Source: CAZEVY01 sp964515555
GTDB taxonomy: Bacteria > Acidobacteriota > Terriglobia > Bryobacterales > Bryobacteraceae
NCBI GenBank assembly: GCA_964515555.1
Contig: CAZEVY010000068.1
Location: forward strand, 1-28,282
Direction of reading: 5' to 3'
DNA: 28,282 nt
Made by a program: the position numbers and the translations under genes. Each line of letters opens with the position of its first letter. Positions within the stretch are counted from its first letter, which is position 1. This document shows, piece after piece, positions 9,715 to 18,001 of this stretch. The notes beneath the pieces are model-generated. The model saw only the letters and a list, made by a program, of their open reading frames with translations. It ran no database searches and was not told the origin of the DNA.

Positions 9715-10185
9715 CTACTCGGCGCAGCGGACCCGTTTGTATGGGAACTTCTCGGCGCGCGGCTTGCCGTTCTGCGTGCCGTCGATCTGCGCCAGCAGCG
9801 TGCCGTCCGGCAGCCGCCTGTAGGAAATGCGCTGCGGGAAGTCGTGCTTGGGATTCTCGAACACCACCTCGCCGTCGGCGAGCTTGGTCATTTTGAAGGG
9901 CGTCGGCGCGGCATTCTGGCTGGGGTGCGCGATGTAGTTCACCTCGCCCGCCGATTCGCGCAGCGTGAGGAACTCGGTGTGCACCGCCTTGTCGCCCTTG
10001 ACGGTGCGGCCGACTCCGAGCATCACGCCGCCCAGCGGCCGCGTCCACTGCTCCTCGATGATCATCGGCCCGAAGCGCACCTCCCAGCAACCGGCGAGGA
10101 AGTCGAGCTGCTTGAGTTTGCCGGTCTCCTGGGCGGCGGCGAGAGCGGCGAAGGCGAAGCATGCGATCGGCAGGCGTATTCTCAT
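9715..10185 (-). CDS. Exported DUF6265-like protein
   Basis: A protein of about 156 aa with a signal peptide (MRIRLPIACFAFAALAAAQ) and one small domain that looks like the lipocalin-like DUF6265 family. It shows LDFLAGCWEVRF near the mature N-terminus, then EEQWTRPLGGVMLGVGRTVK, and VVFENPKHDFPQRISYRR further on, all typical blocks. Function is unknown; the fold suggests binding of a small hydrophobic ligand. Two in-frame ATGs are close together (10191 and 10185). I prefer 10185 because a TAAGCT -10-like hexamer ends exactly 7 nt upstream and no Shine-Dalgarno is present, matching the leaderless arrangement of neighbouring genes. It lies between the AraC-type regulator and the peroxiredoxin on the same strand. 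Confidence 0.82.
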   Translation of the reverse strand: MRIRLPIACFAFAALAAAQETGKLKQLDFLAGCWEVRFGPMIIEEQWTRPLGGVMLGVGRTVKGDKAVHTEFLTLRESAGEVNYIAHPSQNAAPTPFKMTKLADGEVVFENPKHDFPQRISYRRLPDGTLLAQIDGTQNGKPRAEKFPYKRVRCAE

Positions 10186-10192
10186 ACGCATC

Positions 10193-10198
10193 AGCTTA
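10193..10198 (-). promoter_or_regulatory. -10 candidate, leaderless, for the DUF6265-like gene
   Basis: TAAGCT on the minus strand (TAnnnT type) ends 7 nt before the ATG at 10185. No Shine-Dalgarno lies between them, and no convincing -35 was found. Confidence 0.3.
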
Positions 10199-10233
10199 GC
10201 GGCGACTCGACGCCGGAGTCTTGGAAAAATGCG

Positions 10234-11037
10234 TCATTCCCGCAGCAGAAAGTAGTCCGAGAGCCCGTGCCGTCGGCGGGCGTAGGCAGCCGGGGTTTCG
10301 CCGGCGATCTCGCGGAAGTCGTTGGCGAGATGCGCCTGGTCGTAATAGCCTGCCGCGAGCGCCGTCTCGGCCCAATCGCCGGGAATTCCGCGCTCGATCG
10401 CGCCCAGCACGCGCTGGAATCGCACCACGCGCGCCAGCGCTTTCGGCGACAGGCCCACCTGGCGCGCGAACAGGCGCTGCACCTGACGCTGTGAGACTCC
10501 CAACGCACGCGCCAGCGCGTCGACGCGCGAGGCGCCGCCCGAGTCGAGGATCGAGCGCGTCATGGCTCGCACGGCCGGGTGCGGCAGGTCGCGGGCGCGG
10601 AGCCGCGCCAGCAGAAAGCTCTCGACGACGCGCGGCTTGTCGCGTGCGCCGGCGACGTCGCGCTCCAGCGCCCGTCCGGCCGAGCCCCAGATGTCCTCGA
10701 CGGTGGCCACGCCATCGGCGATCTCCTCCTGCGCGAAGCCGCAGAAGGCGTGCGCGCCGAAGGGATGAAATCGCACGCCGATCACGCCGACGGCGCCGCC
10801 CGGCGCCAGGTCGAGGTGCCGGCTCATCTGCCCCACCAGCAAGGCCCGCGGCTGCCGCTCGCGCGATTCGCCCAGGACGCGATGCATCGGCTCGGCGAAA
10901 TGGATCACCAGCTCCATGCTGCCGTCGGGAAAGACCGGCTCGGGCGCGCCGGCGGCGGCCGACGGATCCTCGAGCATCCACAGGCAGCGCACGAAGGGCG
11001 CCAGCGGCGCCGCGGGAGCGAACTCCCGGTAGGTCAC
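10234..11037 (-). CDS. AraC-family transcriptional regulator
   Basis: The protein has 267 aa. The N-terminal about 110 residues look like the DUF6597-type sensor region found in many AraC regulators (FAPAAPLAPFVRCLWMLED, PDGSMELVIHF, GVRFHPFGAHAF). The C-terminal HTH_18 domain covers about 158-255, with a first helix-turn-helix around 173-192 (VDALARALGVSQRQVQRLFA) and a second ending in GYYDQAHLANDFREIAGETP, the AraC signature. The start is GTG at 11035-11037, overlapping the stop of the upstream transporter gene (GTGA), so the two are probably translated together. Its effector and targets are unknown; control of the transporter operon is an inference from position. Confidence 0.92.
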   Translation of the reverse strand: MTYREFAPAAPLAPFVRCLWMLEDPSAAAGAPEPVFPDGSMELVIHFAEPMHRVLGESRERQPRALLVGQMSRHLDLAPGGAVGVIGVRFHPFGAHAFCGFAQEEIADGVATVEDIWGSAGRALERDVAGARDKPRVVESFLLARLRARDLPHPAVRAMTRSILDSGGASRVDALARALGVSQRQVQRLFARQVGLSPKALARVVRFQRVLGAIERGIPGDWAETALAAGYYDQAHLANDFREIAGETPAAYARRRHGLSDYFLLRE

Positions 11038-13445
11038 TTGCTACCGCTCTCCATCTTCTTGCGCAGCTCGGCGAGGTTCAGCATGATCGACTGATTCGAA
11101 TGCAGCAACTCCTCGAGCACCGCCTCCTTGGGCTTTTCGGCGGGCGCGCCAGGAGCGGCGGCCGGTTTCTGCGCCGCGCCCCGCGGGCGATTGTCCTCCA
11201 GGAACGGCCACAACCGGTCGCGAATCGACGGCGGCAGCGTGCTCTCCAGGTATTCGAGCGCGGTGCCGCGCAGGTGCTGATCGTCGGTGTGGAGGCCGCG
11301 GAAGGCGATCTGGAGAGCGTCGGTCGGCAGCGCCACGCTGAGCAGCGTGAAGACGTGCTCCAGGCTGCGATTGGTGCGGTCGCGCAGGAACTCGTCGACG
11401 AAGGGCGAGGACTCGCGCTCCTCGGTCTTGTCGAGCAGACGGTGGCTCTCCCACACCGGCTTGCCGACGGCCACCTCCTGGAGCACGATCTCGTATATCG
11501 CCTCGGGCGTGACCTTGATCTTCGGATTCTTCTGCACCAGCATCGAGAGCGCCCGGCCGCACTGGAATCGCACTTCGAAGCGGCGGTCGCGCAGGGCCGC
11601 CAGCAGCCCCTCGGCGGCGCGCTGCGAGGTGGAGCTGACCAGCACGCGGGGGAGACGCCGGCGCATGGCGAAATCGGTCTTGGCGTCGAGCAGCACGTCG
11701 ACCAACTGGCCGACGTGCGTATCGGCGACGCGGCGCAGGGCTCGGATGGCGTCGCCGTAGATCTGGTCCCAGGCGAGCAGATTGACGATGTGCGGCACCA
11801 GCGCGGCGCCCGGCGGCTCCGGACTGTCGAGCACCTTCTTCACGCGCTTGTAGTCGCCCGACCGGATTTCGAGAATCTGCTGCACCAGGGGATCGTTGAG
11901 CACCGGGGTCGACCCGGAGGTGGATGTCGGCGAGGCGGGCGGCGCCGCCGTCGGCGGCTTGAAGATCGCCGTGGTGGTGGGGTTCCAGGGGGCCGCCGGC
12001 GTGTGAGTCGGCGCCACCGCGGGGACCGGCGCCGGGGGCGGGATCGACGGCGGCTTGAAGGGCAACGCCGGTGTGCGGGTGCTGGAGTCCAAGGGCGATC
12101 CCGGACGGATGGCGCCCGGATTCATGATCGTCATGGTGTGCATGATGCCCGACAGCATCATGGTGTCGTTGACGTTCATCTCGGGCTTCTCGACCTCGGC
12201 GGCGCGGTCGAGCAGGCCCTTCTCGAGCGCGCCGATGTAGGCCTTGTGCAGGCGGCTGGCGACCGCCAGTCCGGCCGCCGCCACCAGAATCGCCACTCCC
12301 AGGATCCATTGGGTAGCCCCCACCGGCGCCACGCGCAGCATGATGCCGACCACTCCGTTGCCCACGGCGTCGCCCAGGCGGTCGAAGCCGACGTCCACGA
12401 TCGACTTGGCGGCGCGTTTCTCGCGCGCCGGGATGGGCGTGTAGAACAGCTCGTAGCCGCCGCGGAACAGCGATCCGCGGAAGACGGCCTCCATCGCGCG
12501 TGCGACGGTGGCCGTGAGCAGGCCGGGTAGCGCCAGCGCGCCGGCCGCGCCGACCGTCACCGTGAACGGCAGCGACCCCACCGTCTTGGCCAGGCCCAGC
12601 CGCGAGAGCGACAGCCCGCTGAAGGCGGTCTGCACCAGGAACGTCAGCACCGCCGTCGCGCTGTAGAAGATCGCGAAGAAGCGCATCAGCTCCGGTCCCT
12701 TGCCGTAGGCCGCCAGCGCCTGGGACTTGAAGACGAAGTCGATCATGGCCGCGCTGACGGTGCCGAGGAGCACCAGCGCCGCCAGAGTGCGCAGATACGT
12801 GGCCTCTTTGAGGACCTTGAGAATGGAGCCGGACTGCTCCTCCCCGTCGCGCGCGGCGGCCGCCCGGAGGGACGCCTCCGCGGGAGTCTTGAGCCCGAGC
12901 AGGACGATGGCGCAGACGGCGTGCAGTCCCGCCAGCAGCGGCAGCACCGCGGTGGCGGTGTACCAGGCGGCCACGCGCTCGGCGAGCAGGCCCCCGAGCA
13001 TGCCGCCCAGCGTGCCGGCGCCGGCGATTCGCCCGATCTGTTTCTTCGCGCTGCGGGGATCGAAGCGCTCGCTGACCATCGACCAGAATCCCGAGGTCAG
13101 CAGCGAACCCAATCCGACGATCTGAATGTAGAGTGCGATGGCGGCCGTCTTCGGCGCCCGGTCGTGCAGCAGCCACACGGTGACGAACAGCGCGCCGCTG
13201 ACGCCGAACGCCGCCGGAACCAGCCGCGCCGGCGTGAAGCGGATCATGGCGCGCGAGCTGGCGAAGACGGCCAGTACCGAGACCCCCGCCGCCACCATGA
13301 CCATGGTCGGCAGCGCGGTGATGGGGAAGCTGGAAAGGAAGAGCGCGTCGCGCACCGCCTTGGAGCCCACGTGATGGGCGATCATGGCGGCCGCCGCGAC
13401 CATCGCGCAGATGATCGCCGTCATCGATCCCGTGCGTGGGTTCAT
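11034..13445 (-). CDS. Nucleotide-transporter-like (Npt1/Npt2, MFS-type) membrane protein fused to HEAT-like repeats
   Basis: The protein has 803 aa. Residues about 1-410 form a polytopic membrane domain of roughly 10-12 segments resembling the ATP/ADP-translocase (Npt1/Npt2, TLC) branch of MFS carriers. It shows HHVGSKAVRDALFLSSFPI near the N-terminus and FRGGYELFYTPIPAREKRAAKSIVDVGFDRLGDAVGNG around 327-364. Residues about 445-515 are a Pro/Thr/Ala-rich linker. From about 520 onward the sequence is soluble and helical, with HEAT-like repeats (ILEIRSGDYKRVKKVLDSPEP, DAIRALRRVADTHVGQLVDVLLD, FEVRFQCGRALSMLVQKNP). Similar carrier-HEAT fusions occur in free-living bacteria, where the transported solute is unclear. 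ATG 13443-13445 is used; ATG at 13424 (GGGA just upstream) is an alternative. It follows the FAH-family gene by 19 bp. Confidence 0.8.
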   Translation of the reverse strand: MNPRTGSMTAIICAMVAAAAMIAHHVGSKAVRDALFLSSFPITALPTMVMVAAGVSVLAVFASSRAMIRFTPARLVPAAFGVSGALFVTVWLLHDRAPKTAAIALYIQIVGLGSLLTSGFWSMVSERFDPRSAKKQIGRIAGAGTLGGMLGGLLAERVAAWYTATAVLPLLAGLHAVCAIVLLGLKTPAEASLRAAAARDGEEQSGSILKVLKEATYLRTLAALVLLGTVSAAMIDFVFKSQALAAYGKGPELMRFFAIFYSATAVLTFLVQTAFSGLSLSRLGLAKTVGSLPFTVTVGAAGALALPGLLTATVARAMEAVFRGSLFRGGYELFYTPIPAREKRAAKSIVDVGFDRLGDAVGNGVVGIMLRVAPVGATQWILGVAILVAAAGLAVASRLHKAYIGALEKGLLDRAAEVEKPEMNVNDTMMLSGIMHTMTIMNPGAIRPGSPLDSSTRTPALPFKPPSIPPPAPVPAVAPTHTPAAPWNPTTTAIFKPPTAAPPASPTSTSGSTPVLNDPLVQQILEIRSGDYKRVKKVLDSPEPPGAALVPHIVNLLAWDQIYGDAIRALRRVADTHVGQLVDVLLDAKTDFAMRRRLPRVLVSSTSQRAAEGLLAALRDRRFEVRFQCGRALSMLVQKNPKIKVTPEAIYEIVLQEVAVGKPVWESHRLLDKTEERESSPFVDEFLRDRTNRSLEHVFTLLSVALPTDALQIAFRGLHTDDQHLRGTALEYLESTLPPSIRDRLWPFLEDNRPRGAAQKPAAAPGAPAEKPKEAVLEELLHSNQSIMLNLAELRKKMESGSK

Positions 13446-13464
13446 CGCGTGAGGCGCGCCGCTC

Positions 13465-14310
13465 CTAACTGGCCGCGGCCACGGTGTTCTTCAGGACGCC
13501 AATACCCTCGATATCGATCTCGACGACGTCGCCCGGGCTCATCTTCTGGGTCGTCCCCGGCGTGCCCGTATAGATCAGGTCGCCCGGGCCGAGCGTGACG
13601 TAGTGGCTCACCCAGCTCACGATGGCCGGACAGTCGAACAACAGATCCGAGGTGAATTGTTTCTGCACGACCTTGCCGTTCAGCCGCGTCTGGAGCAGCA
13701 GCTTCCCGTAGTCGAGACCGCGGACGATGGCCGGGCCGAGGGGTCCAAAGGTGTCGGCGCCCTTGGCGCGCCACCACTGGAGGTCCTTGTCGGCGCCGTT
13801 CTGCCAGTCGCGCTCGCTGACATCGTTGCCGCAGGTGACGCCGAAGATGGCCTCGCGGGCCTGCTCGGCGGTGGCGTGACGGACCGTCTTGCCGATGACG
13901 ACCACCAGCTCGCCCTCGTAGTGCACGTTGGCGGCGTCCTTGGGGATCACGATGGGGCCGTCGGGATCCTGGAGACAGGTGGTCGGCTTGTAGAAGATTT
14001 CGGGGCGCTTGGGCGCCGGCCGGTTGCCGATGTGGCTGCGATAATTCAGCCCCACCGCCAGCACCTTGGGAGGCTCGCACGGAGCCAGCAGCTTCACCGA
14101 CGCCAGCTTCAGTTTCTGGTCGCCGACCTTGTGGCGTCCGAAGATGTTACCGCTCACCGGGCGAACGACCTCGCCGTCAGCCACGCCGTAGGAAACCGTG
14201 TTGTTGTGCCGGTACCGGATGTATCGCGTGACCGGGACGCCGCTCTGGGCCGCGGCCGCGCCGCCCGCCGCCAGCATGCTTCCGAGAATCTGTCTGCGCG
14301 TCGACGCCAT
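13465..14310 (-). CDS. Fumarylacetoacetate hydrolase (FAH)-family enzyme with Tat signal
   Basis: The protein has 281 aa. A Tat-type leader (MASTRRQILGSMLAAGGAAAAQS) precedes an FAH fold. The conserved core is visible: VLAVGLNYRSHI (84-94), HYEGELVVVIGK with metal ligands Glu132 and Glu134, NDVSERDWQ with Asp163, and LGPGDLIYTGTPGTT near 240-254. Family members are hydrolases, decarboxylases or isomerases of 2-oxo acids in tyrosine and homoprotocatechuate breakdown; which reaction applies here cannot be told. The start at 14308-14310 has GGGAGG four bases upstream; the earlier ATG at 14343 would add residues in front of the Tat leader and is rejected. Periplasmic location is unusual for this family but consistent with the twin-Arg leader. 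It is the likely first gene of an operon with the transporter and AraC genes. Confidence 0.9.
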   Translation of the reverse strand: MASTRRQILGSMLAAGGAAAAQSGVPVTRYIRYRHNNTVSYGVADGEVVRPVSGNIFGRHKVGDQKLKLASVKLLAPCEPPKVLAVGLNYRSHIGNRPAPKRPEIFYKPTTCLQDPDGPIVIPKDAANVHYEGELVVVIGKTVRHATAEQAREAIFGVTCGNDVSERDWQNGADKDLQWWRAKGADTFGPLGPAIVRGLDYGKLLLQTRLNGKVVQKQFTSDLLFDCPAIVSWVSHYVTLGPGDLIYTGTPGTTQKMSPGDVVEIDIEGIGVLKNTVAAAS

Positions 14311-14428
14311 GCCGCCTCCCTTACGGGCCTTCAAGCCCACCACACTACATTACACCCCGGCTGTGAAGGCTGCACGGATCGGGCTTTCGCGCGGCGGCGC
14401 GGGCGATCGCGCGGACCACCCGCGCCAA

Positions 14429-14450
14429 TCGGGCCGCCGCGCCGGCCCGG
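14429..14450 (-). terminator. GC-rich hairpin after the first TonB receptor gene
   Basis: GGGCCG (14431-14436) pairs with CGGCCC (14443-14448), extended by C-G and T-G at the base. The hairpin starts about 15 nt past the receptor stop codon. No U-tract follows, so intrinsic termination is uncertain. The rest of the 154-bp gap (14311-14464) shows only a possible promoter area for the FAH gene. Confidence 0.35.
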
Positions 14451-14464
14451 ATCGCTGTCTCCGG

Positions 14465-17400
14465 TTAGAAGCTGATCCGCAATCCGAAGCGGAACTGCCG
14501 CTCGTCGATGCCGTCGCGCCCGGTGGTACCGACGCCGGTGATTTCCGAGTAGCCGTTGAAGCGCGTCAGCGGGTCCGTCACCGACGGGTTGAAGCTCGAC
14601 ACGTTCGCGCCGGGATTGTTGAAGTGCGGCGTGTTGGTGAAGTTGAACGCCTCCATGCGGAACTCCGCCTTCCAGCGCTCGGTGATGTTGAAGCGGCGGA
14701 AGAATCCGAAATCCCAGTTGGCGATTCCGGGTCCACGCAGGATGTTCATCGCGGTGTTTCCGAAGCGCTCCTGTCCGAGAGTGGTCGGTACCGCCGCGAA
14801 GGCCAGCGGATCGAACCAGTTCTGTCCGCGCCCGGTTCCGCCGAGGATCTTGACTTCCGGCGTCACCTGGTCGGCGGTCTGCGTCGAACCCGGCATGCGG
14901 AGCCCGCCGCCGCTTCCGACGGTAAACGGCGTGCCCGAGTACAGACTGATCAGGTTGTTCAACTGCCAGCCGCCGAGAATCGCCCCGGCGACCCCGTCGT
15001 TGGCCCACTTCTTGCCGGGACCGAAGGGCAGCTCGATGATCTGCGTCACGTTGAAGTTGTGCGTGCGGTCGTAGCCGCGCACCACGCGATTGCGCGTGAA
15101 GAACCGCAGCGCCTGGACGCTGGGACCGGAGTCGCTGTTATCGGCCGGGCCGATCACCTTCGACCAGGTATACGTCACGCCCATCGAGAAGCCCTTGCTA
15201 AAGCGGCGGTCGAGCGTCGATTGCAGCGAGTTGTACTGCGTGGTGCCGAAGGGCGTGATCAGCGTGGTGGGAGCCGAGCGGCCGAACAGTTGCTGTAAGG
15301 GGCGGCCGGCGTTATCGGCGCCGATCACCTGTCCGGAGTTGATGTCGAGATATCCGATCTGCCGGACCGAACGCGTCGCCACGTAGCCCGCCTGTCCCGA
15401 AAGTCCGAACGGGAGCTGCTTCTGGACGGTGAAGTTCCACGACTGGACATAACCTCGCTGCGTATCCTTCTGGGTGGTCACCACGGCGAAGGTCGAGGGC
15501 ACGTCCAGAACGCCCGCGCTGGTACTGGGGACCGTCACCGGCGGGATGCCCTGGGCGATCGGGCTCACCCAGCCGAAGGAGGCGTTGGCGGGCGTGATGT
15601 TCTGGATCAGCAGCACCGGGTAGTTGGTCCGCAGCGGCCTTTGCAGCGAGAACGGATCGTAGGTGATGCCGTAGCCGGCGCGCACCACGAAGGTGTCGGT
15701 GACGCGATAAGCGAAGCCGATCCGCGGCGCGAAGAGTTTCTTGCTCACCGTCGCGCCGCAGTCCTGGGGAATCGAGCCGGCGCCGCACACCAGCATCTTG
15801 TTGATTGCCCCGTCGTAGAATTCCAGGCCGCGATCGGCGCGCGTGGGATACGGATAGTACTCCCAACGCAGTCCATACGACAGGGTCAGCTTGCGCGAGA
15901 CGTTCCAGCGGTCGCGCACGTACATGCTGTAGTTCGACTGGCGCGTGTTGTATTCGTCGGGCACCTGGGTGATCTTGCCGACGTTGGTCGGCAGACCCAG
16001 CAGGAACGTCGAGTAGTTGTTGAACTGGTCGGCCGTGGCGCCGCCCGCCAGCACCGTCGGCCCACCGCCGAAGTTGAACCCGCCCTGGGCGCCGTGGCTG
16101 GCGCCGGTGGCCTCCGGTTGCAAGTGGTTCATGCCCGAGAAATAGATGTCCACTCCGAAGCGGACCTCGTGCGCGCCCTTGGTCCAGTTCAGATTGGCGA
16201 CGTACTGGCTCTGCGGGTCGCGCCGGAAATACGGCTGGAATGCGTTCGGCACGCCCAACTGCGTGTAGCTGGCGACGGCGAACTGCGGCCATCCGCCTTC
16301 GAACCGCCGCGAGCCGTTGGTTCCGGGAATGCCCAGGAAGTCGAGTCCGAGCTTCTCATCCAGACGCCCCTGCTCGACGGATGTGTCCATGCGCGTCCAG
16401 CCGTAGTAGGCGTCAATGATCAGCCGGGGGCTGAAGATGTAGGTTCCGGCAAGCGTCCAGCTGAAGGTATTGCCGGTCCCGACGCCGGGGTTGCCGCCGG
16501 CCGCCGAGATTTCCGGTCCGCCCAGGGCGCCGAACATCTGCGCGTTGTCCATGTCGTAGTGCAGCAGGCTGAAGCGGCTGAACATGGTGAAATTCGACGA
16601 CGGGTTCCAGTTCACTTTGGTGTCGGCGCGGTGGCGGTCGAAGATGTACGACCCGCCGGCGAAGTAGTTGTTGGTGAGTCCTGTCTGGTTGGGATTCGGC
16701 GTCAGGTCGACCAGCTTCTTGATGATCGGGCTGATGCGGTTGGCCGGAATCGTGTTGTTGGGGAAGGGTGTGCGACCCGTGCCGTTGGTCAGCGTGGTCG
16801 ACGCCGGATCGTAGACCAGGCGCGGCGTCTCGCTCATGATGCCCTGCTTGGTGAGCGGTGTCGGAACCGTGCCCAGGCGCGAGGCGAACTCGCGATTGTA
16901 CGTGCCCTCGTAGCTCATGAAGTAGAACAGCCGGTCTTTCTTCACGGGGCCGCCGAGCGTGCCGCCGAACTCGTTGTTCACCAGCTTGGGTTTGCGCGAG
17001 CCCGCCGGCAGGATCCACGGCTTGGCCTTTAGCGCCTGGTTGGTGTGATACTCGAACGCCGACCCGTGCAGGTCGTTCGTGCCGCTACGAATCTGAACGT
17101 TCACCGCCGCCCCGCCGGCCAGCCCCTGCTCGGCGTCGAAGCTGTTGGTGACGATGTTCACCGCGTCGATCGACTCCAGCGTCGGCACGAAGGCCGTCGC
17201 GTGCGGCAGCCAGGGCGCGATCGAGCTCGCCCCGTCGATGCGGGTGTTGTTGATGCTGTAGCTGACGCCGTTGACGTTGAAGGTCAGCGCTCGCGCCGGA
17301 TTGGTCGGCACCGAGTGCGCGTTCGTCGGCGGCCGGAAGCCCGGCACGATCTTGAATAACTGCTGGTAGTTGCGCCCCAATGGCACCGGCAGGTTCTGGA

Positions 17401-17833
17401 ACGTCTGGCTGGTGATCTCGGCGCGCACCTCGGAGCGGTCCGTCTGGAGCACCTGCGTGGCGGCGTTCACCTCGACGGTCTCGGCCACCGCGCCCAGTTG
17501 CAGCGTCACGTCGGCGCGGATTACCGAGTTGATGGAGACGGTCACCTCGCTGGTCGCCGTGCGGAATCCTTCGCGGGTCACCGTCACCGCGTACGTCCCC
17601 GCCTGAATGGTCGGAAAGCTGTAGGCGCCGATATCGCTGGTGATGGTCTCGCGGGCGACGTTGGTCTGCTTGTTGATAGCGACCACGCGCGCGCCGGCCA
17701 CAGCGGCATCGCTTGGGTCTTTCACGTTGCCGACGATCGACCCATACAGGATCTGCGCGGCGGCGGGTTGCGTCAGGACGATCAGGGCCAGAACCGCGGC
17801 ACCCAACTTCACGAACACGTTACGAAAGGTCAC
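14465..17833 (-). CDS. Oar-like TonB-dependent receptor with carboxypeptidase-regulatory N-terminal domain
   Basis: An outer-membrane protein of 1122 aa. It has a signal peptide (residues 1-26, ending TQPAAA), then a carboxypeptidase-regulatory-like beta domain (about 30-110; GSIVGNVKDPSDAAVAGARV, GAYSFPTIQAGTYAVTV). A plug-like region (about 115-240; NVNGVSYSINNTRIDGAS) and a long barrel follow. NEFGGTLGGPVKKDRLFYFMSYEG is a hallmark segment of the large Acidobacteria receptor family. The C-terminus ends in RFGLRISF with terminal Phe, as expected for outer-membrane insertion by the BAM complex. The ligand is unknown; the family is thought to import oligosaccharides or other large substrates. 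The start is GTG at 17831-17833 with GGGAGG four bases upstream. Its own sigma70-like promoter lies about 70-100 bp upstream. Confidence 0.93.
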   Translation of the reverse strand: MTFRNVFVKLGAAVLALIVLTQPAAAQILYGSIVGNVKDPSDAAVAGARVVAINKQTNVARETITSDIGAYSFPTIQAGTYAVTVTREGFRTATSEVTVSINSVIRADVTLQLGAVAETVEVNAATQVLQTDRSEVRAEITSQTFQNLPVPLGRNYQQLFKIVPGFRPPTNAHSVPTNPARALTFNVNGVSYSINNTRIDGASSIAPWLPHATAFVPTLESIDAVNIVTNSFDAEQGLAGGAAVNVQIRSGTNDLHGSAFEYHTNQALKAKPWILPAGSRKPKLVNNEFGGTLGGPVKKDRLFYFMSYEGTYNREFASRLGTVPTPLTKQGIMSETPRLVYDPASTTLTNGTGRTPFPNNTIPANRISPIIKKLVDLTPNPNQTGLTNNYFAGGSYIFDRHRADTKVNWNPSSNFTMFSRFSLLHYDMDNAQMFGALGGPEISAAGGNPGVGTGNTFSWTLAGTYIFSPRLIIDAYYGWTRMDTSVEQGRLDEKLGLDFLGIPGTNGSRRFEGGWPQFAVASYTQLGVPNAFQPYFRRDPQSQYVANLNWTKGAHEVRFGVDIYFSGMNHLQPEATGASHGAQGGFNFGGGPTVLAGGATADQFNNYSTFLLGLPTNVGKITQVPDEYNTRQSNYSMYVRDRWNVSRKLTLSYGLRWEYYPYPTRADRGLEFYDGAINKMLVCGAGSIPQDCGATVSKKLFAPRIGFAYRVTDTFVVRAGYGITYDPFSLQRPLRTNYPVLLIQNITPANASFGWVSPIAQGIPPVTVPSTSAGVLDVPSTFAVVTTQKDTQRGYVQSWNFTVQKQLPFGLSGQAGYVATRSVRQIGYLDINSGQVIGADNAGRPLQQLFGRSAPTTLITPFGTTQYNSLQSTLDRRFSKGFSMGVTYTWSKVIGPADNSDSGPSVQALRFFTRNRVVRGYDRTHNFNVTQIIELPFGPGKKWANDGVAGAILGGWQLNNLISLYSGTPFTVGSGGGLRMPGSTQTADQVTPEVKILGGTGRGQNWFDPLAFAAVPTTLGQERFGNTAMNILRGPGIANWDFGFFRRFNITERWKAEFRMEAFNFTNTPHFNNPGANVSSFNPSVTDPLTRFNGYSEITGVGTTGRDGIDERQFRFGLRISF

Positions 17834-17902
17834 GTTGCCTCCCCAGTTGACAAAAAGACTCCGGCCGGTCGAGACGCCGGCTTCCTGGATAAATTGTTGA
17901 TG

Positions 17903-17931
17903 AGTATACAGCGGTCGTGCGCCGCGTGCAA
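17903..17931 (-). promoter_or_regulatory. Sigma70-like promoter of the first TonB receptor gene
   Basis: On the minus strand TTGCAC (17931-17926), a 17-bp spacer and TATACT (17908-17903) match the -35/-10 consensus at 4/6 and 5/6 with ideal spacing. Transcription would start near 17896, leaving a leader of about 63 nt that contains the GGGAGG ribosome binding site. Confidence 0.65.
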
Positions 17932-17989
17932 GGCCGTATCGGCCCCGCGAAACGCGATTTTACTCTCCTGCCGCCCGCCCGCGCCGCGA

Positions 17990-17995
17990 TATAAT
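17990..17995 (+). promoter_or_regulatory. Consensus -10 (TATAAT), leaderless, for the glyoxalase-like gene
   Basis: A perfect TATAAT ends 6 nt before the GTG at 18002, so the predicted transcript start coincides with the start codon. No Shine-Dalgarno lies between. The -35 region is GC-rich without a clear TTGACA. Confidence 0.5.
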
Positions 17996-18001
17996 CCGCT
18001 C

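Noticed and set aside
10221..12530. 769-aa open frame on the plus strand opposite the AraC and transporter genes
   Set aside because: Arg/Ala/Pro-rich translation spanning two well-supported genes; no domain seen.
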